The translations under genes were made by a program, and so were the position numbers. The notes beneath the pieces are model-generated. The model searched no databases and was not told where the DNA came from. It saw only the letters and a program-made list of their open reading frames with translations. From Glaciecola sp965660815 (GTDB taxonomy: Bacteria; Pseudomonadota; Gammaproteobacteria; Enterobacterales; Alteromonadaceae), in the NCBI GenBank assembly GCA_965660815.1, contig CBFIBG010000022.1:1-64000 (forward strand): a stretch of DNA of 64,000 nucleotides, given 5' to 3'. Below are positions 1 to 7,805 of this stretch, piece by piece (position 1 is the first letter of the stretch; each line of letters opens with the position of its first letter).

Positions 1-552
1 TCTTATGGGATTTTTATCCTCATGGGCATAATTGCAGGCGGTTTTTTATTTAGAAGAGCACACAGAAATTCCCTAAAATTAAGAGACTTTGTTGATGCAA
101 GGCTATTAAAGCTGCCCGTCATTGGAGATATTTTAATCAAAGCATCGATAGCAAGGTTCACTCGTACCTTGTCTACTACCTTCGCTGCAGGTGTGCCATT
201 AATTGGAGCTTTAGAGTCTGCAGCTGGCGCTTCAGGCAACGGAGTGTACCGTGAAGCTATAATGTATATCAGAAAAGAGGTCGCCGGCGGAACCCAAATG
301 AATGTGGCCATGCGCGCCACCAATGTGTTCCCTGACATGGTAAACCAAATGGTAGCAATTGGTGAAGAATCCGGTTCAGTAGACGAAATGCTTAGCAAGG
401 TTGCCAACATATATGAGGCAGAAGTAGACGATATGGTCGATGGCTTAACTGCTCTACTAGAACCGTTAATTATGGCGGTGCTAGGCGTGGTGATTGGTGG
501 ATTAATTATTGCGATGTACCTACCAATATTCCAAATGGGTGCGGTTGTTTAG
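1..552 (+). CDS. pilC: Type IV pilus inner-membrane platform protein PilC, C-terminal part
   Basis: The reading frame is open from base 1, so the 5' end lies outside the window; about 183 residues are visible. They correspond to the second T2SSF domain of the PilC/GspF family: a cytoplasmic helical domain (RFTRTLSTTFAAGVPL, then IGEESGSVDEML) followed by a long C-terminal membrane segment (PLIMAVLGVVIGGLIIAMYL) and the usual short tail. In the family this protein sits in the inner membrane and couples the PilB/PilT motor ATPases to pilus assembly and retraction. pilD follows on the same strand after a 383-base gap, matching the pilB-pilC-pilD-coaE order of related bacteria. Identification is firm; GspF of type II secretion is the only real alternative, and the pilD-coaE neighbours favour PilC. 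Confidence 0.93.
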   Translation, partial: SYGIFILMGIIAGGFLFRRAHRNSLKLRDFVDARLLKLPVIGDILIKASIARFTRTLSTTFAAGVPLIGALESAAGASGNGVYREAIMYIRKEVAGGTQMNVAMRATNVFPDMVNQMVAIGEESGSVDEMLSKVANIYEAEVDDMVDGLTALLEPLIMAVLGVVIGGLIIAMYLPIFQMGAVV

Positions 553-935
553 AAAGCGGTATAGGATACGAGTGTTTTCTCAGCGAGATACCGTGTCCTA
601 TCGTAAACAGTTTAATCACTAATTCATAAATAATGAACTATACCGCTCTTTAAAAACAGAAATTGCTTAATACGTTATTGGCACAAGCATGAAATTTTTG
701 GTGGACCAATGTTCAAGTTAAGCAATTAAACAAATCGCGCATAATTCTTAATGGCATAGATATTACCCTTTAACTCGCTCTCAGCGTTTGTATTAGTGGT
801 CTATTTAGGTTGAAACTTCGGAGTTAAATTTACCCCAAGAATATCTTGTGAACTGTAAATTTATTTTCAAAACCACTTTTTTTCAACCCTGTACATAGTT
901 AGTATAAGCGCCGACTTTAACAAAGTAGACCTACT
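553..935. other. 383-base gap between pilC and pilD with several dyads
   Basis: No convincing ORF. The stretch holds an unusual density of inverted repeats. Bases 555-564 are the exact reverse complement of 638-647. Bases 561-570 match 592-601 with one mismatch and share four bases with the first arm, so the two pairings exclude each other. Bases 661-670 pair perfectly with 718-727 and enclose a nested ATTGG/CCAAT pair (676-680, 706-710). A GCTCTTTAAAAA string at 645-656 resembles the boxA antitermination element of rRNA leaders. The first outer stem is followed by a short T/A run and could end pilC transcription. What the second structure does is unknown. Confidence 0.5.
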
Positions 936-1796
936 ATGATTGACTTACTTTCCAGCTCTACCCCGTTTTATTTATCCTTCACATTTTTATTGTCTTTGTT
1001 AGTTGGTAGCTTTTTAAATGTCGTGATATATCGCCTACCGATAATGATGAAAAATAGTTGGCAAGAAGAGATTGATGCTCACCTCAAGGGTGTCGATGAG
1101 TCAAAGACCAAAGAACGGTTCGATTTAATCAAGCCTGACTCAAGTTGTCCCAAATGCGGCCATAAAATTAAAGTGTGGGAAAATATCCCAATAATCAGCT
1201 GGCTAATGTTGGCCGGAAAATGCAGTAAATGCCGATCTCCTATTTCTATTCGATATCCTTTTGTTGAGTTGCTCACCGCTTGCTTAAGCGTTTGGGTAGC
1301 ATATATTTTAGGTTTTAATCTTGTTGCTTTTGCATTTATTATTTGCACTTGGTTACTAGTCGCAATGACATTTATAGATTTAGACGAAATGTTTTTGCCT
1401 GATGTCTTAACTTTGTCCATGTTATGGATTGGTCTTATCACTGCTGCATGGTCGCCTTTGCTTGATCCCACAGACTCTATTATGGGAGGTGTATTTGGCT
1501 ACTTATTTTTGTTTCTCATTTATTGGGGATTTAAACTTTTAACTGGTAAGGAAGGAATGGGCTATGGTGACTTTAAATTACTAGCGGCGATTGGCGTATG
1601 GGTGAGTTGGCAACATTTGCCTATTGTCATCCTGCTGTCCTCGTCAATTGGTGCATTTGTTGGTATCGCTTTAATGCTAAAGCAAAATAAAGGGACAAGT
1701 CTGGCTATTCCATTTGGTCCTTACTTAGCTGCTGCTGGATTCGTTACCATGCTATATGGAGACGCTATTGCAAACTGGTACCTGTCAACACTATGA
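936..1796 (+). CDS. pilD: Prepilin leader peptidase / N-methyltransferase PilD
   Basis: This bifunctional inner-membrane enzyme cleaves the leader of type IV prepilins and N-methylates the new N-terminal residue. At 286 residues it has the family's normal length. The N-terminal membrane segment carries GSFLNVVIYRLP. A cytoplasmic loop holds two zinc-type CxxC pairs (CPKC and CSKC), a feature of the methylase part. The two catalytic aspartates of the aspartyl protease family are visible in DLDEMFLPD and in the GYGDFKL motif, and several hydrophobic helices follow. The gene overlaps coaE by four bases (ATGA), so the two are probably translationally coupled. The start is the first ATG after the gap; its ribosome site is weak. 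Identification is secure. Confidence 0.96.
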   Translation: MIDLLSSSTPFYLSFTFLLSLLVGSFLNVVIYRLPIMMKNSWQEEIDAHLKGVDESKTKERFDLIKPDSSCPKCGHKIKVWENIPIISWLMLAGKCSKCRSPISIRYPFVELLTACLSVWVAYILGFNLVAFAFIICTWLLVAMTFIDLDEMFLPDVLTLSMLWIGLITAAWSPLLDPTDSIMGGVFGYLFLFLIYWGFKLLTGKEGMGYGDFKLLAAIGVWVSWQHLPIVILLSSSIGAFVGIALMLKQNKGTSLAIPFGPYLAAAGFVTMLYGDAIANWYLSTL

Positions 1797-2419
1797 ACTC
1801 AGGCTCTAATAAAATAAAAACTCCTTGTATATTAGGTCTAACAGGCGGAATTGGATGCGGAAAAACGACCGCTACAGCTCACCTAGCACACAAAGGAATA
1901 CACGTTGTCGATGCCGACATAGTCGCTAGACAGGTGGTCGAACCAAATTCAAAAGGACTGGCGTTACTGATAGCCGAGTTTGGCGAACAAATTCTAACGT
2001 CTGATGGCTCGCTAGATAGAGCCAAACTCAGACAAATCGCTTTTAGTTCTAATGACTTAAAAGACAAGCTTAATAGTATCCTGCACCCTCTAATTCGCGA
2101 AGAACTAATGAACCAATTAGGACGAACAAACTCTATTTATAGTGTACTGTCCGCTCCATTATTATTTGAGAATAATTTACATAAACTAACAAGGCTCAAT
2201 GCACTTATTGATTTACCCGAAGAAATGCAAATTGAACGAACTGTCAACCGCGATAACCACAGTGACGAAGAGACGATTAAAAATATTATAAAAGCTCAAA
2301 TGCCCAGAAAAGACAAACAAAAACTGTCTGATATAATAATCGATAACAGTCAAGACAAGACGTTTTTGATCAAACAGCTCGACGATTTACACGAACAGAT
2401 GTTGAAATTATGCGCTTGA
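1793..2419 (+). CDS. coaE: Dephospho-CoA kinase
   Basis: CoaE phosphorylates the 3'-hydroxyl of the ribose in dephospho-CoA using ATP, the last step of coenzyme A synthesis in the cytoplasm. The 208-residue protein has the P-loop GGIGCGKT at residues 18-25, the substrate-binding DADIVARQVVEP segment and the later HPLIRE motif typical of the family. It has an N-terminal extension of about ten residues compared with the E. coli protein; the ATG was chosen because it overlaps the pilD stop (ATGA). The pairing with pilD upstream and zapD-yacG downstream is the classic gammaproteobacterial arrangement. No anomaly is visible. Confidence 0.96.
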   Translation: MNSGSNKIKTPCILGLTGGIGCGKTTATAHLAHKGIHVVDADIVARQVVEPNSKGLALLIAEFGEQILTSDGSLDRAKLRQIAFSSNDLKDKLNSILHPLIREELMNQLGRTNSIYSVLSAPLLFENNLHKLTRLNALIDLPEEMQIERTVNRDNHSDEETIKNIIKAQMPRKDKQKLSDIIIDNSQDKTFLIKQLDDLHEQMLKLCA

Positions 2420-2519
2420 ACGCCAGAACTCGATGCGCAGATTTGGTCACTAAGTCAAATTAACATGTTTCAACCACTATTTTTGTGTAGAATATAAGAA
2501 AAACAATTATTCTATTAAA

Positions 2520-2532
2520 AAAGGAGGTAAAG
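2520..2532 (+). promoter_or_regulatory. Strong ribosome binding site of zapD
   Basis: AAGGAGG at 2521-2527 lies five bases before the zapD ATG and is nearly a full anti-Shine-Dalgarno match, one of the strongest sites in the window. It fixes the zapD start. A TGTGTAGAAT string at 2484-2493 looks like an extended -10 element and may start a transcript for zapD-yacG independent of pilD-coaE, but no good -35 accompanies it. Confidence 0.6.
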
Positions 2533-3285
2533 ATGTCAGTCGCACTTTATGAATTTCCACTTTGCGAAAAAGTGAGAAACTACTTGCGACTAGAACAGCT
2601 TTGCTCACAGTTATTCGAAGCACGAAATGCTCAGACTGAGTTTCAATATCTCTACATATTAGATACCCTTTTTAATATTATCGATATGGTCGATCGCCTC
2701 GATCTTAGAACCGATTTCGTAAGAGATATCGACTCTCACGAAAAAAAGCTCGTTCAATGGTCTCAACATCCAGATATAGACCAAGATGCTCTGACTTTAG
2801 CCCTTAAAAACTTGCACAAATACGCTGCGCAAATAAAACAAAACAAGAAGCTTGGCGCCAGCTTTAAAGACGACAAGTTTTTGAATACTATCAAACAAAG
2901 GTTCGGGATCCCTGGCGGCGTAACAAGTTTTGATCTACCAATCCTTTTTTGCTGGTTAAAATCTAGCCAAGAAAACAAGCGAACGGACGTAGAAAACTGG
3001 ATTAGCCAACTAACATTAATATTTGAAAGCCTGCAGCTATTACTGTCTTTTTTACGCGAAAAAACGTCTTTACAATCGATTACTAGCAGTGGCGGCTACT
3101 ATCAAGGCTCAGCAGAAGAAAGAATTGAATTGGTGCGAATACAAATTAACAATGACGACAATATGTACCCAGTAGTCAGTGGCAGTAGAAACCGATTTGG
3201 CGTGAAATTCATGCGCTTTGAAAAAGAAACGGGAGTGAGCGAAGCGGTCACTTCCTCAGTTACCTTTCAACTTGCCTGTTGTTAG
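2533..3285 (+). CDS. zapD: Cell division protein ZapD (Z-ring associated)
   Basis: ZapD is a cytoplasmic FtsZ-binding protein that bundles FtsZ filaments and stabilises the division ring. The 250-residue product matches the family (formerly YacF, DUF1342) in length and signature segments: YEFPLCEKVRNYLRLE at the N-terminus, FGIPGG near the middle, and a C-terminal part with YPVVSGSRNRFGVKF. The start is set by the AAGGAGG site five bases upstream. The gene stands between coaE and yacG, as in E. coli. A working partnership with ftsZ, encoded at 10468-11610, is expected from the family. Confidence 0.95.
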   Translation: MSVALYEFPLCEKVRNYLRLEQLCSQLFEARNAQTEFQYLYILDTLFNIIDMVDRLDLRTDFVRDIDSHEKKLVQWSQHPDIDQDALTLALKNLHKYAAQIKQNKKLGASFKDDKFLNTIKQRFGIPGGVTSFDLPILFCWLKSSQENKRTDVENWISQLTLIFESLQLLLSFLREKTSLQSITSSGGYYQGSAEERIELVRIQINNDDNMYPVVSGSRNRFGVKFMRFEKETGVSEAVTSSVTFQLACC

Positions 3286-3314
3286 TGCTCAATACGAGAT
3301 AAAAAGGTCATTCA

Positions 3315-3578
3315 ATGAAAGTCAATTGTCCTCAATGTAAAAAGGCAGTAATTTGGTCCTCAGACGCAGTGTACCGTCCCTTTTGCAGTAAGCGATGTCA
3401 GCTTATCGATTTGGGCCAATGGGCCGACGAAGAACATAAAATCAGCGATACACCGTCAGTTGATGGGTTCGATTCGGCGTCGCAAGCAAACTCAAAACAA
3501 CAGATCTCGCCGCAAGATATCGAAAATATAGAAGAGTTGCTGAATAATTTAAATAATAACAATCCATATAATGGGTAA
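3315..3578 (+). CDS. yacG: DNA gyrase inhibitor YacG, zinc-binding
   Basis: YacG is a small zinc protein that binds GyrB and inhibits gyrase in E. coli. The four zinc-binding cysteines are visible as C5-x2-C8 and C24-x3-C28, followed by the conserved CQLIDLGQWADEEHKI segment. The 87-residue product has a longer, Asn/Gln-rich C-terminal tail (about residues 50-87) than the roughly 65-residue E. coli protein; tails of this kind vary widely. It begins 30 bases after zapD and an AAGG-type site precedes the ATG. The two are likely one transcript. Confidence 0.93.
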   Translation: MKVNCPQCKKAVIWSSDAVYRPFCSKRCQLIDLGQWADEEHKISDTPSVDGFDSASQANSKQQISPQDIENIEELLNNLNNNNPYNG

Positions 3579-3611
3579 TAACAGAATCCACTCATTTCAC
3601 TTTAAAGACTT

Positions 3612-4523
3612 ATGAAATACGAAGATAAAATCAACAAAATTTTGGTTGTAGGCGGTACTCATGGAAACGAAATGTCGGGGGTACAATCAGTTAAGAACTG
3701 GCTGAATGATACAACAGATAAAGCATTGAGTACTATGTTTTCGGGAGATATAGAATTTGCTCTTTCGAACAAAATGGCGATTGATAAATCAGTTCGATAC
3801 ATTGATGAAGACTTAAACCGCCTATTTAGTATAGACAATTTGGAAACACTACGGCGACAAAACACCTTACTTAATAATGAACAATCAATTGCCAAAAGTA
3901 TGAATGAGCGTTACGGCCCTAAGACAGACCCAAAAACTGATCTTGTAATAGATATTCATAACACCACAAGTAATATGGGTCCTACCCTTATCATTTTGGA
4001 AGACAATGGATTCTACAGACAATTAGCTAGATACGTAAAAAATCAAATGCCAGAAAGTGTTATTTTATTTGAAAATAATCTACCGTACTCTGATTTTGGT
4101 TACCTTTGTACTCTTGGTAAAAGAGGGATAATGATAGAAGTTGGTCCTCAGCCTCAAGGACTTTTAAAGTCTGAAATTTACCATCAAACCATCACTATGA
4201 CTCATAAAGTCTTAGAGTTTGTAGAGCTATATAACAGTGAACAATTAAACGAATTGCCTCCTGTTGATGCCTTTCATTTAGCCTCAGAAGTACCTTATCC
4301 GTCAATTGAAGTTGAGGGTAAACAAGAAAAATCCGCCATGATACATCCAGAATTGTACAGCAATGATTTTAAGCTCCTTAGTAAAGGGCAGCCTTGTTTT
4401 GAAACATTTTCCAAAGAAGTAATAAGCTGGGAAGGCGAAGACACCTATCCACATTTTATTGGAGAAGCGGCCTATTATAAAAACGGATTGGCGTTTGCCA
4501 CTGCAGCAAAGATTAAATTTTAA
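3612..4523 (+). CDS. Aspartoacylase-like zinc amidohydrolase
   Basis: The protein (303 residues) reads as a close relative of animal aspartoacylase (ASPA/ACY2), which hydrolyses N-acetyl-L-aspartate to acetate and aspartate. Zinc ligands appear as H17 and E20 in GGTHGNE and H116 in DIHNTTSNMG. Substrate-binding residues appear in DEDLNR (R70), and the catalytic glutamate E176 lies in IEVGPQPQG. The C-terminal EAAYY motif (residues 285-289) and a domain with IHPELYSNDF also follow the ASPA pattern. This whole-length resemblance separates it from the shorter-motif succinylglutamate desuccinylase AstE, the main alternative. It sits 33 bases after yacG with no strong ribosome site, converging on mutT; a weak CTAGT/ACTAG hairpin (4544-4557) separates them. 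The physiological substrate is unknown; N-acetylaspartate or other N-acyl amino acids are candidates. Confidence 0.85.
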   Translation: MKYEDKINKILVVGGTHGNEMSGVQSVKNWLNDTTDKALSTMFSGDIEFALSNKMAIDKSVRYIDEDLNRLFSIDNLETLRRQNTLLNNEQSIAKSMNERYGPKTDPKTDLVIDIHNTTSNMGPTLIILEDNGFYRQLARYVKNQMPESVILFENNLPYSDFGYLCTLGKRGIMIEVGPQPQGLLKSEIYHQTITMTHKVLEFVELYNSEQLNELPPVDAFHLASEVPYPSIEVEGKQEKSAMIHPELYSNDFKLLSKGQPCFETFSKEVISWEGEDTYPHFIGEAAYYKNGLAFATAAKIKF

Positions 4524-4569
4524 ACGTCATTCTTGTCTGTGTGCTAGTCAAAACTAGTCGAAACGAAAA

Positions 4570-4992
4570 TTAGCCCGAAAGCGCTGTCAAAATCTTTTTG
4601 TTGGCTGTCGGGAAATCCAATTGGAGTAACTCTTCAAATGAAACCCACTTAGAGTCTTGGCCCTCAGCTCCGTGGGCGATACCCGTAAAATCAGACACTA
4701 GATATACAAACAATTCGACTTTCTTGTCGGGGTAATCAAAGGCAATCGTGGTTAACGGTTGAGATGATATAACTTCAATGCCAATCTCTTCGGATAGCTC
4801 ACGGCATAAGGCTTGCTCTATAGATTCATTATCATCGACCTTACCACCAGGAAACTCCCACTTATTGCCTTGGTGTTGCTCGGCGCTCCTTCGGCATACA
4901 AAGTAATGATAATTTTCATTATTTGAATCATCGGATTGCGGTCGTCGAATCACGCCAACCGCAACCTTTACTCGCTTAGCTAAGCTTTCCAT
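4570..4992 (-). CDS. mutT: 8-oxo-dGTP diphosphatase MutT
   Basis: MutT hydrolyses 8-oxo-dGTP to its monophosphate and so prevents A:T to C:G transversions. With the start used here the protein has 140 residues and opens with MESLAKRVKVAVGVI, which aligns with the E. coli N-terminus. The Nudix box runs from G50 to about residue 72 (G-x5-E56-x7-R64-E65-x2-E68-E69-x-G71). NKWEFPGGK precedes it, as in MutT proper. The start at 4992 lies inside the last codons of secA (17-base overlap), so the gene is probably coupled to secA; a farther upstream ATG at 5022 would add ten residues without family support. The secA-mutT order is conserved in gammaproteobacteria. Confidence 0.92.
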   Translation of the reverse strand: MESLAKRVKVAVGVIRRPQSDDSNNENYHYFVCRRSAEQHQGNKWEFPGGKVDDNESIEQALCRELSEEIGIEVISSQPLTTIAFDYPDKKVELFVYLVSDFTGIAHGAEGQDSKWVSFEELLQLDFPTANKKILTALSG

Positions 4993-7693
4993 GACACTGT
5001 TTGTATTTCTTTCCAGAACCACATGGACAGGGTTCGTTTCTGCCTACCTTAGGCCCGCTTCGTTGAACGGTTTTTGGTTTTGAAGGCGCTGCGGCTTCTT
5101 CAGCTGAAGCGGGTTCATCGGCTTGTTTGTGCTCAAACATTTTTTCAGCTTCTGCTCGCCTTCTTTGAGCTTCAACCGCTTCTACATCCGATTCTTGTCT
5201 CACTTGAACTTTACTCAGTATACTGATTACTTCTATTTTTAAGTTGTCGAGCATCTCAGAGAATAATTCAAAAGACTCTCTTTTGTATTCTTGTTTAGGG
5301 TTTTTCTGTGCATAAGAGCGTAAATGGATGCTCTGACGCAAGTAATCCATAGCAGCTAAGTGTTCTTTCCAATGGTTATCAAGCGTTTGTAACATTATTT
5401 GTTTTTCAAACAATCGTAACACTTCGTTGCCCACAGCTTTTTCTTTTTCTTCGTACGCTTTAACAACTTCCTCTAGAATGAATTCGCGCAACTTCTCTTC
5501 GTAGAGTTTATCGTCTTCATCAAGCATCTTCTGGATCGGTAAATCCAGCAGATAGTCACTTTTCAATCGCTCCTCAAGGCCCGAAACATCCCACATTTCT
5601 TCAAGAGATTGAGGTGGGATATATTGGCTTATAACCGTATTTACAACGTCCTCTCTGACGTTTTTGATAGTATCCGCAATATCGCCTTCATCCAGTAGTT
5701 CATTTCTTTGTTCGTAAATTACTTTACGTTGATCATTAGCGACATCATCATATTCAAGTAATTGTTTACGAATATCAAAGTTACGTCCTTCGACTTTCCG
5801 CTGGGCATTTTCTATCGCTCTGGATACCCAAGGATGTTCGATTGATTCGCCTTTTTCCATTCCAAGTCGTTTCATCATACTGCCCATTTTATCCGAGGCA
5901 AATATGCGCATTAATGGGTCGTCTAGTGATAAATAGAAACGCGAAGAGCCTGGATCGCCTTGTCGACCTGATCGGCCTCGAAGCTGATTATCAATTCTCC
6001 GAGACTCATGTCTTTCCGTACCGATGATATGCAATCCACCGGCTTGCAACACTGCATCATGTCTTTCCTGCCACTGTGCTTTAGCCTGTTCGATCTTTTT
6101 GTCATCAGCATTTTGCAAGTCGTTGAGTATGACGTCTAAGTTACCGCCCAACACAATATCAGTTCCACGCCCAGCCATATTGGTTGCAATAGTGACAGCA
6201 CCTGGCATACCTGCGTTTGCAACAATATCAGCTTCTTGCGCGTGGAATTTAGCATTCAAAACTTTGTGCTTAATTTTGTTCTTTTTGAGTAAAGCGGCAA
6301 GCAGTTCTGAATTTTCTATTGAAATTGTGCCCACAAGAACAGGTTGCCCTCGTTTAGCGCAATCTTTAATGTCCTCAATAATGGCGATATATTTTTCTTC
6401 TGCTGTTAGATAAATCTTGTCAGCATGGTCTTTTCTGACCATTTGCTTGTTGGTGGGTATGACAACAGTTTCGAGCCCATATATGCTATGAAACTCGAAA
6501 GCTTCCGTTTCCGCTGTACCAGTCATGCCACCGAGTTTGTCATACAGTCTAAAGTAGTTCTGAAACGTTATCGATGCTAAGGTCTGGTTTTCATTCTGAA
6601 TTTTGACCCCTTCCTTCGCTTCAACTGCTTGGTGTAACCCTTCAGACCAGCGACGACCTTCCATCGTTCGACCGGTATGTTCGTCAACTATTACTATTTG
6701 GTCGTCTTTTACGATGTAATCAACGTCTTTAGTAAACAGCTTATGTGCCCTAAGAGCAGCATTAATATGATGCAACATAGGAATATTCGCAGCAGCAAAT
6801 AATGATTCGCCCGGCTGAATTAATCCAGCTTCTTGAAGCAGTTCTTCTACAAAAATTTGACCATTCTCAGTCAAATTTACCTGCTTTGCTTTTTCATCAA
6901 CGGTATAGTGACCGTCGCCATGAGCATGTTCTTCGTCTTCTTTTTCTTGTTGTACCAGCTTTGGAATAAGCGTATTGATTTGTTTATATAGCTGAGAACT
7001 GTCTTCGGCCGCTCCAGATATAATAAGAGGGGTCCTTGCTTCGTCAATTAGAATTGAATCAACTTCATCTATGACAGCAAAGTAAAGTGGTCTTTGGACT
7101 CTGTCTTTCGGGCTAAAAGCCATATTGTCCCGCAAGTAGTCAAAACCAAATTCGTTATTGGTACCATAAGTGATATCTGCTGAATATGCTGCAAGCTTAT
7201 CTTGACTAGACATACCAGGAATATTGCAACCAACGGTCATGCCTAAGAATGAAAATAACTTACGGCTCCAATCGGCATCTCGCGTGGCAAGGTAATCGTT
7301 AACTGTGATTACATGAACGCCTTTTCCAGTAAGAGCATTAAGATAGGTTGGTAAAGTTGCGGTAAGTGTTTTACCTTCACCGGTGCGCATTTCAGAGATC
7401 TTTCCTTGATGCAAAACAAGCCCGCCTTTCATTTGCACGTCAAAGTGGCGCATGCCGTACACTCGTTTACTCGCTTCTCGTACGACAGCAAATGCTTCTA
7501 CGATGAGGCTATCAAGCGTGGCGCCATCAGCTAACCTTTGCTTAAACTCGTCGGTTTTAGCACGAAGGGCTTCATCACTCAACGCCTCTAAATCTGCCTC
7601 TAAAGCGTTAATTTGATGTACTGTCTTTCGTAACTTTTTTAACAAACGGTCGTTACGGGTACCAAAGATCTTCTTAAAAATACTCACGAACAT
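4976..7693 (-). CDS. secA: Protein translocase motor ATPase SecA
   Basis: SecA drives preproteins through SecYEG. The 905-residue product shows the full architecture: nucleotide-binding Walker A MRTGEGKT near residue 105, the DEVDSILIDEARTPL Walker B region, the preprotein crosslinking region, NBD2 with GTDIVLGGN and GRSGRQGDPG, the helical scaffold, and a C-terminal zinc motif CPCGSGKKYKQCHG that binds SecB and phospholipid. The start at 7693 (MFVSIFKKIFG) was chosen because it aligns with E. coli SecA. The frame stays open for 22 more codons to an ATG at 7759, giving an extra hydrophobic stretch without a ribosome site. No SecM-type arrest gene is visible upstream; an M23 peptidase takes that position. 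Confidence 0.97.
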   Translation of the reverse strand: MFVSIFKKIFGTRNDRLLKKLRKTVHQINALEADLEALSDEALRAKTDEFKQRLADGATLDSLIVEAFAVVREASKRVYGMRHFDVQMKGGLVLHQGKISEMRTGEGKTLTATLPTYLNALTGKGVHVITVNDYLATRDADWSRKLFSFLGMTVGCNIPGMSSQDKLAAYSADITYGTNNEFGFDYLRDNMAFSPKDRVQRPLYFAVIDEVDSILIDEARTPLIISGAAEDSSQLYKQINTLIPKLVQQEKEDEEHAHGDGHYTVDEKAKQVNLTENGQIFVEELLQEAGLIQPGESLFAAANIPMLHHINAALRAHKLFTKDVDYIVKDDQIVIVDEHTGRTMEGRRWSEGLHQAVEAKEGVKIQNENQTLASITFQNYFRLYDKLGGMTGTAETEAFEFHSIYGLETVVIPTNKQMVRKDHADKIYLTAEEKYIAIIEDIKDCAKRGQPVLVGTISIENSELLAALLKKNKIKHKVLNAKFHAQEADIVANAGMPGAVTIATNMAGRGTDIVLGGNLDVILNDLQNADDKKIEQAKAQWQERHDAVLQAGGLHIIGTERHESRRIDNQLRGRSGRQGDPGSSRFYLSLDDPLMRIFASDKMGSMMKRLGMEKGESIEHPWVSRAIENAQRKVEGRNFDIRKQLLEYDDVANDQRKVIYEQRNELLDEGDIADTIKNVREDVVNTVISQYIPPQSLEEMWDVSGLEERLKSDYLLDLPIQKMLDEDDKLYEEKLREFILEEVVKAYEEKEKAVGNEVLRLFEKQIMLQTLDNHWKEHLAAMDYLRQSIHLRSYAQKNPKQEYKRESFELFSEMLDNLKIEVISILSKVQVRQESDVEAVEAQRRRAEAEKMFEHKQADEPASAEEAAAPSKPKTVQRSGPKVGRNEPCPCGSGKKYKQCHGKLS

Positions 7694-7756
7694 GCGATGA
7701 AGACATCCATTTTCATATAATGTAAAAACACCAATTATAAAATTGGCAATGAATAT

Positions 7757-7776
7757 CATTAGTTAGTTAACTAATG
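7757..7776 (-). repeat. Perfect 9-bp hairpin in the secA leader
   Basis: CATTAGTTA (7757-7765) and TAACTAATG (7768-7776) are exact reverse complements with a two-base spacer. The element lies between the M23 peptidase stop and the secA start, about 65 bases before the chosen secA ATG. It is too AT-rich and lacks the T run expected of a terminator. It could be an mRNA structure or an operator; the function is not shown by sequence. Confidence 0.5.
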
Positions 7777-7805
7777 AAATTAATGAAGAGAATTAGTAAG
7801 CAGGT

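Noticed and set aside
4993..5022. Ten-residue N-terminal extension of MutT starting at 5022
   Set aside because: The extension lies inside secA, has no counterpart in MutT proteins and no better ribosome site than the ATG at 4992.
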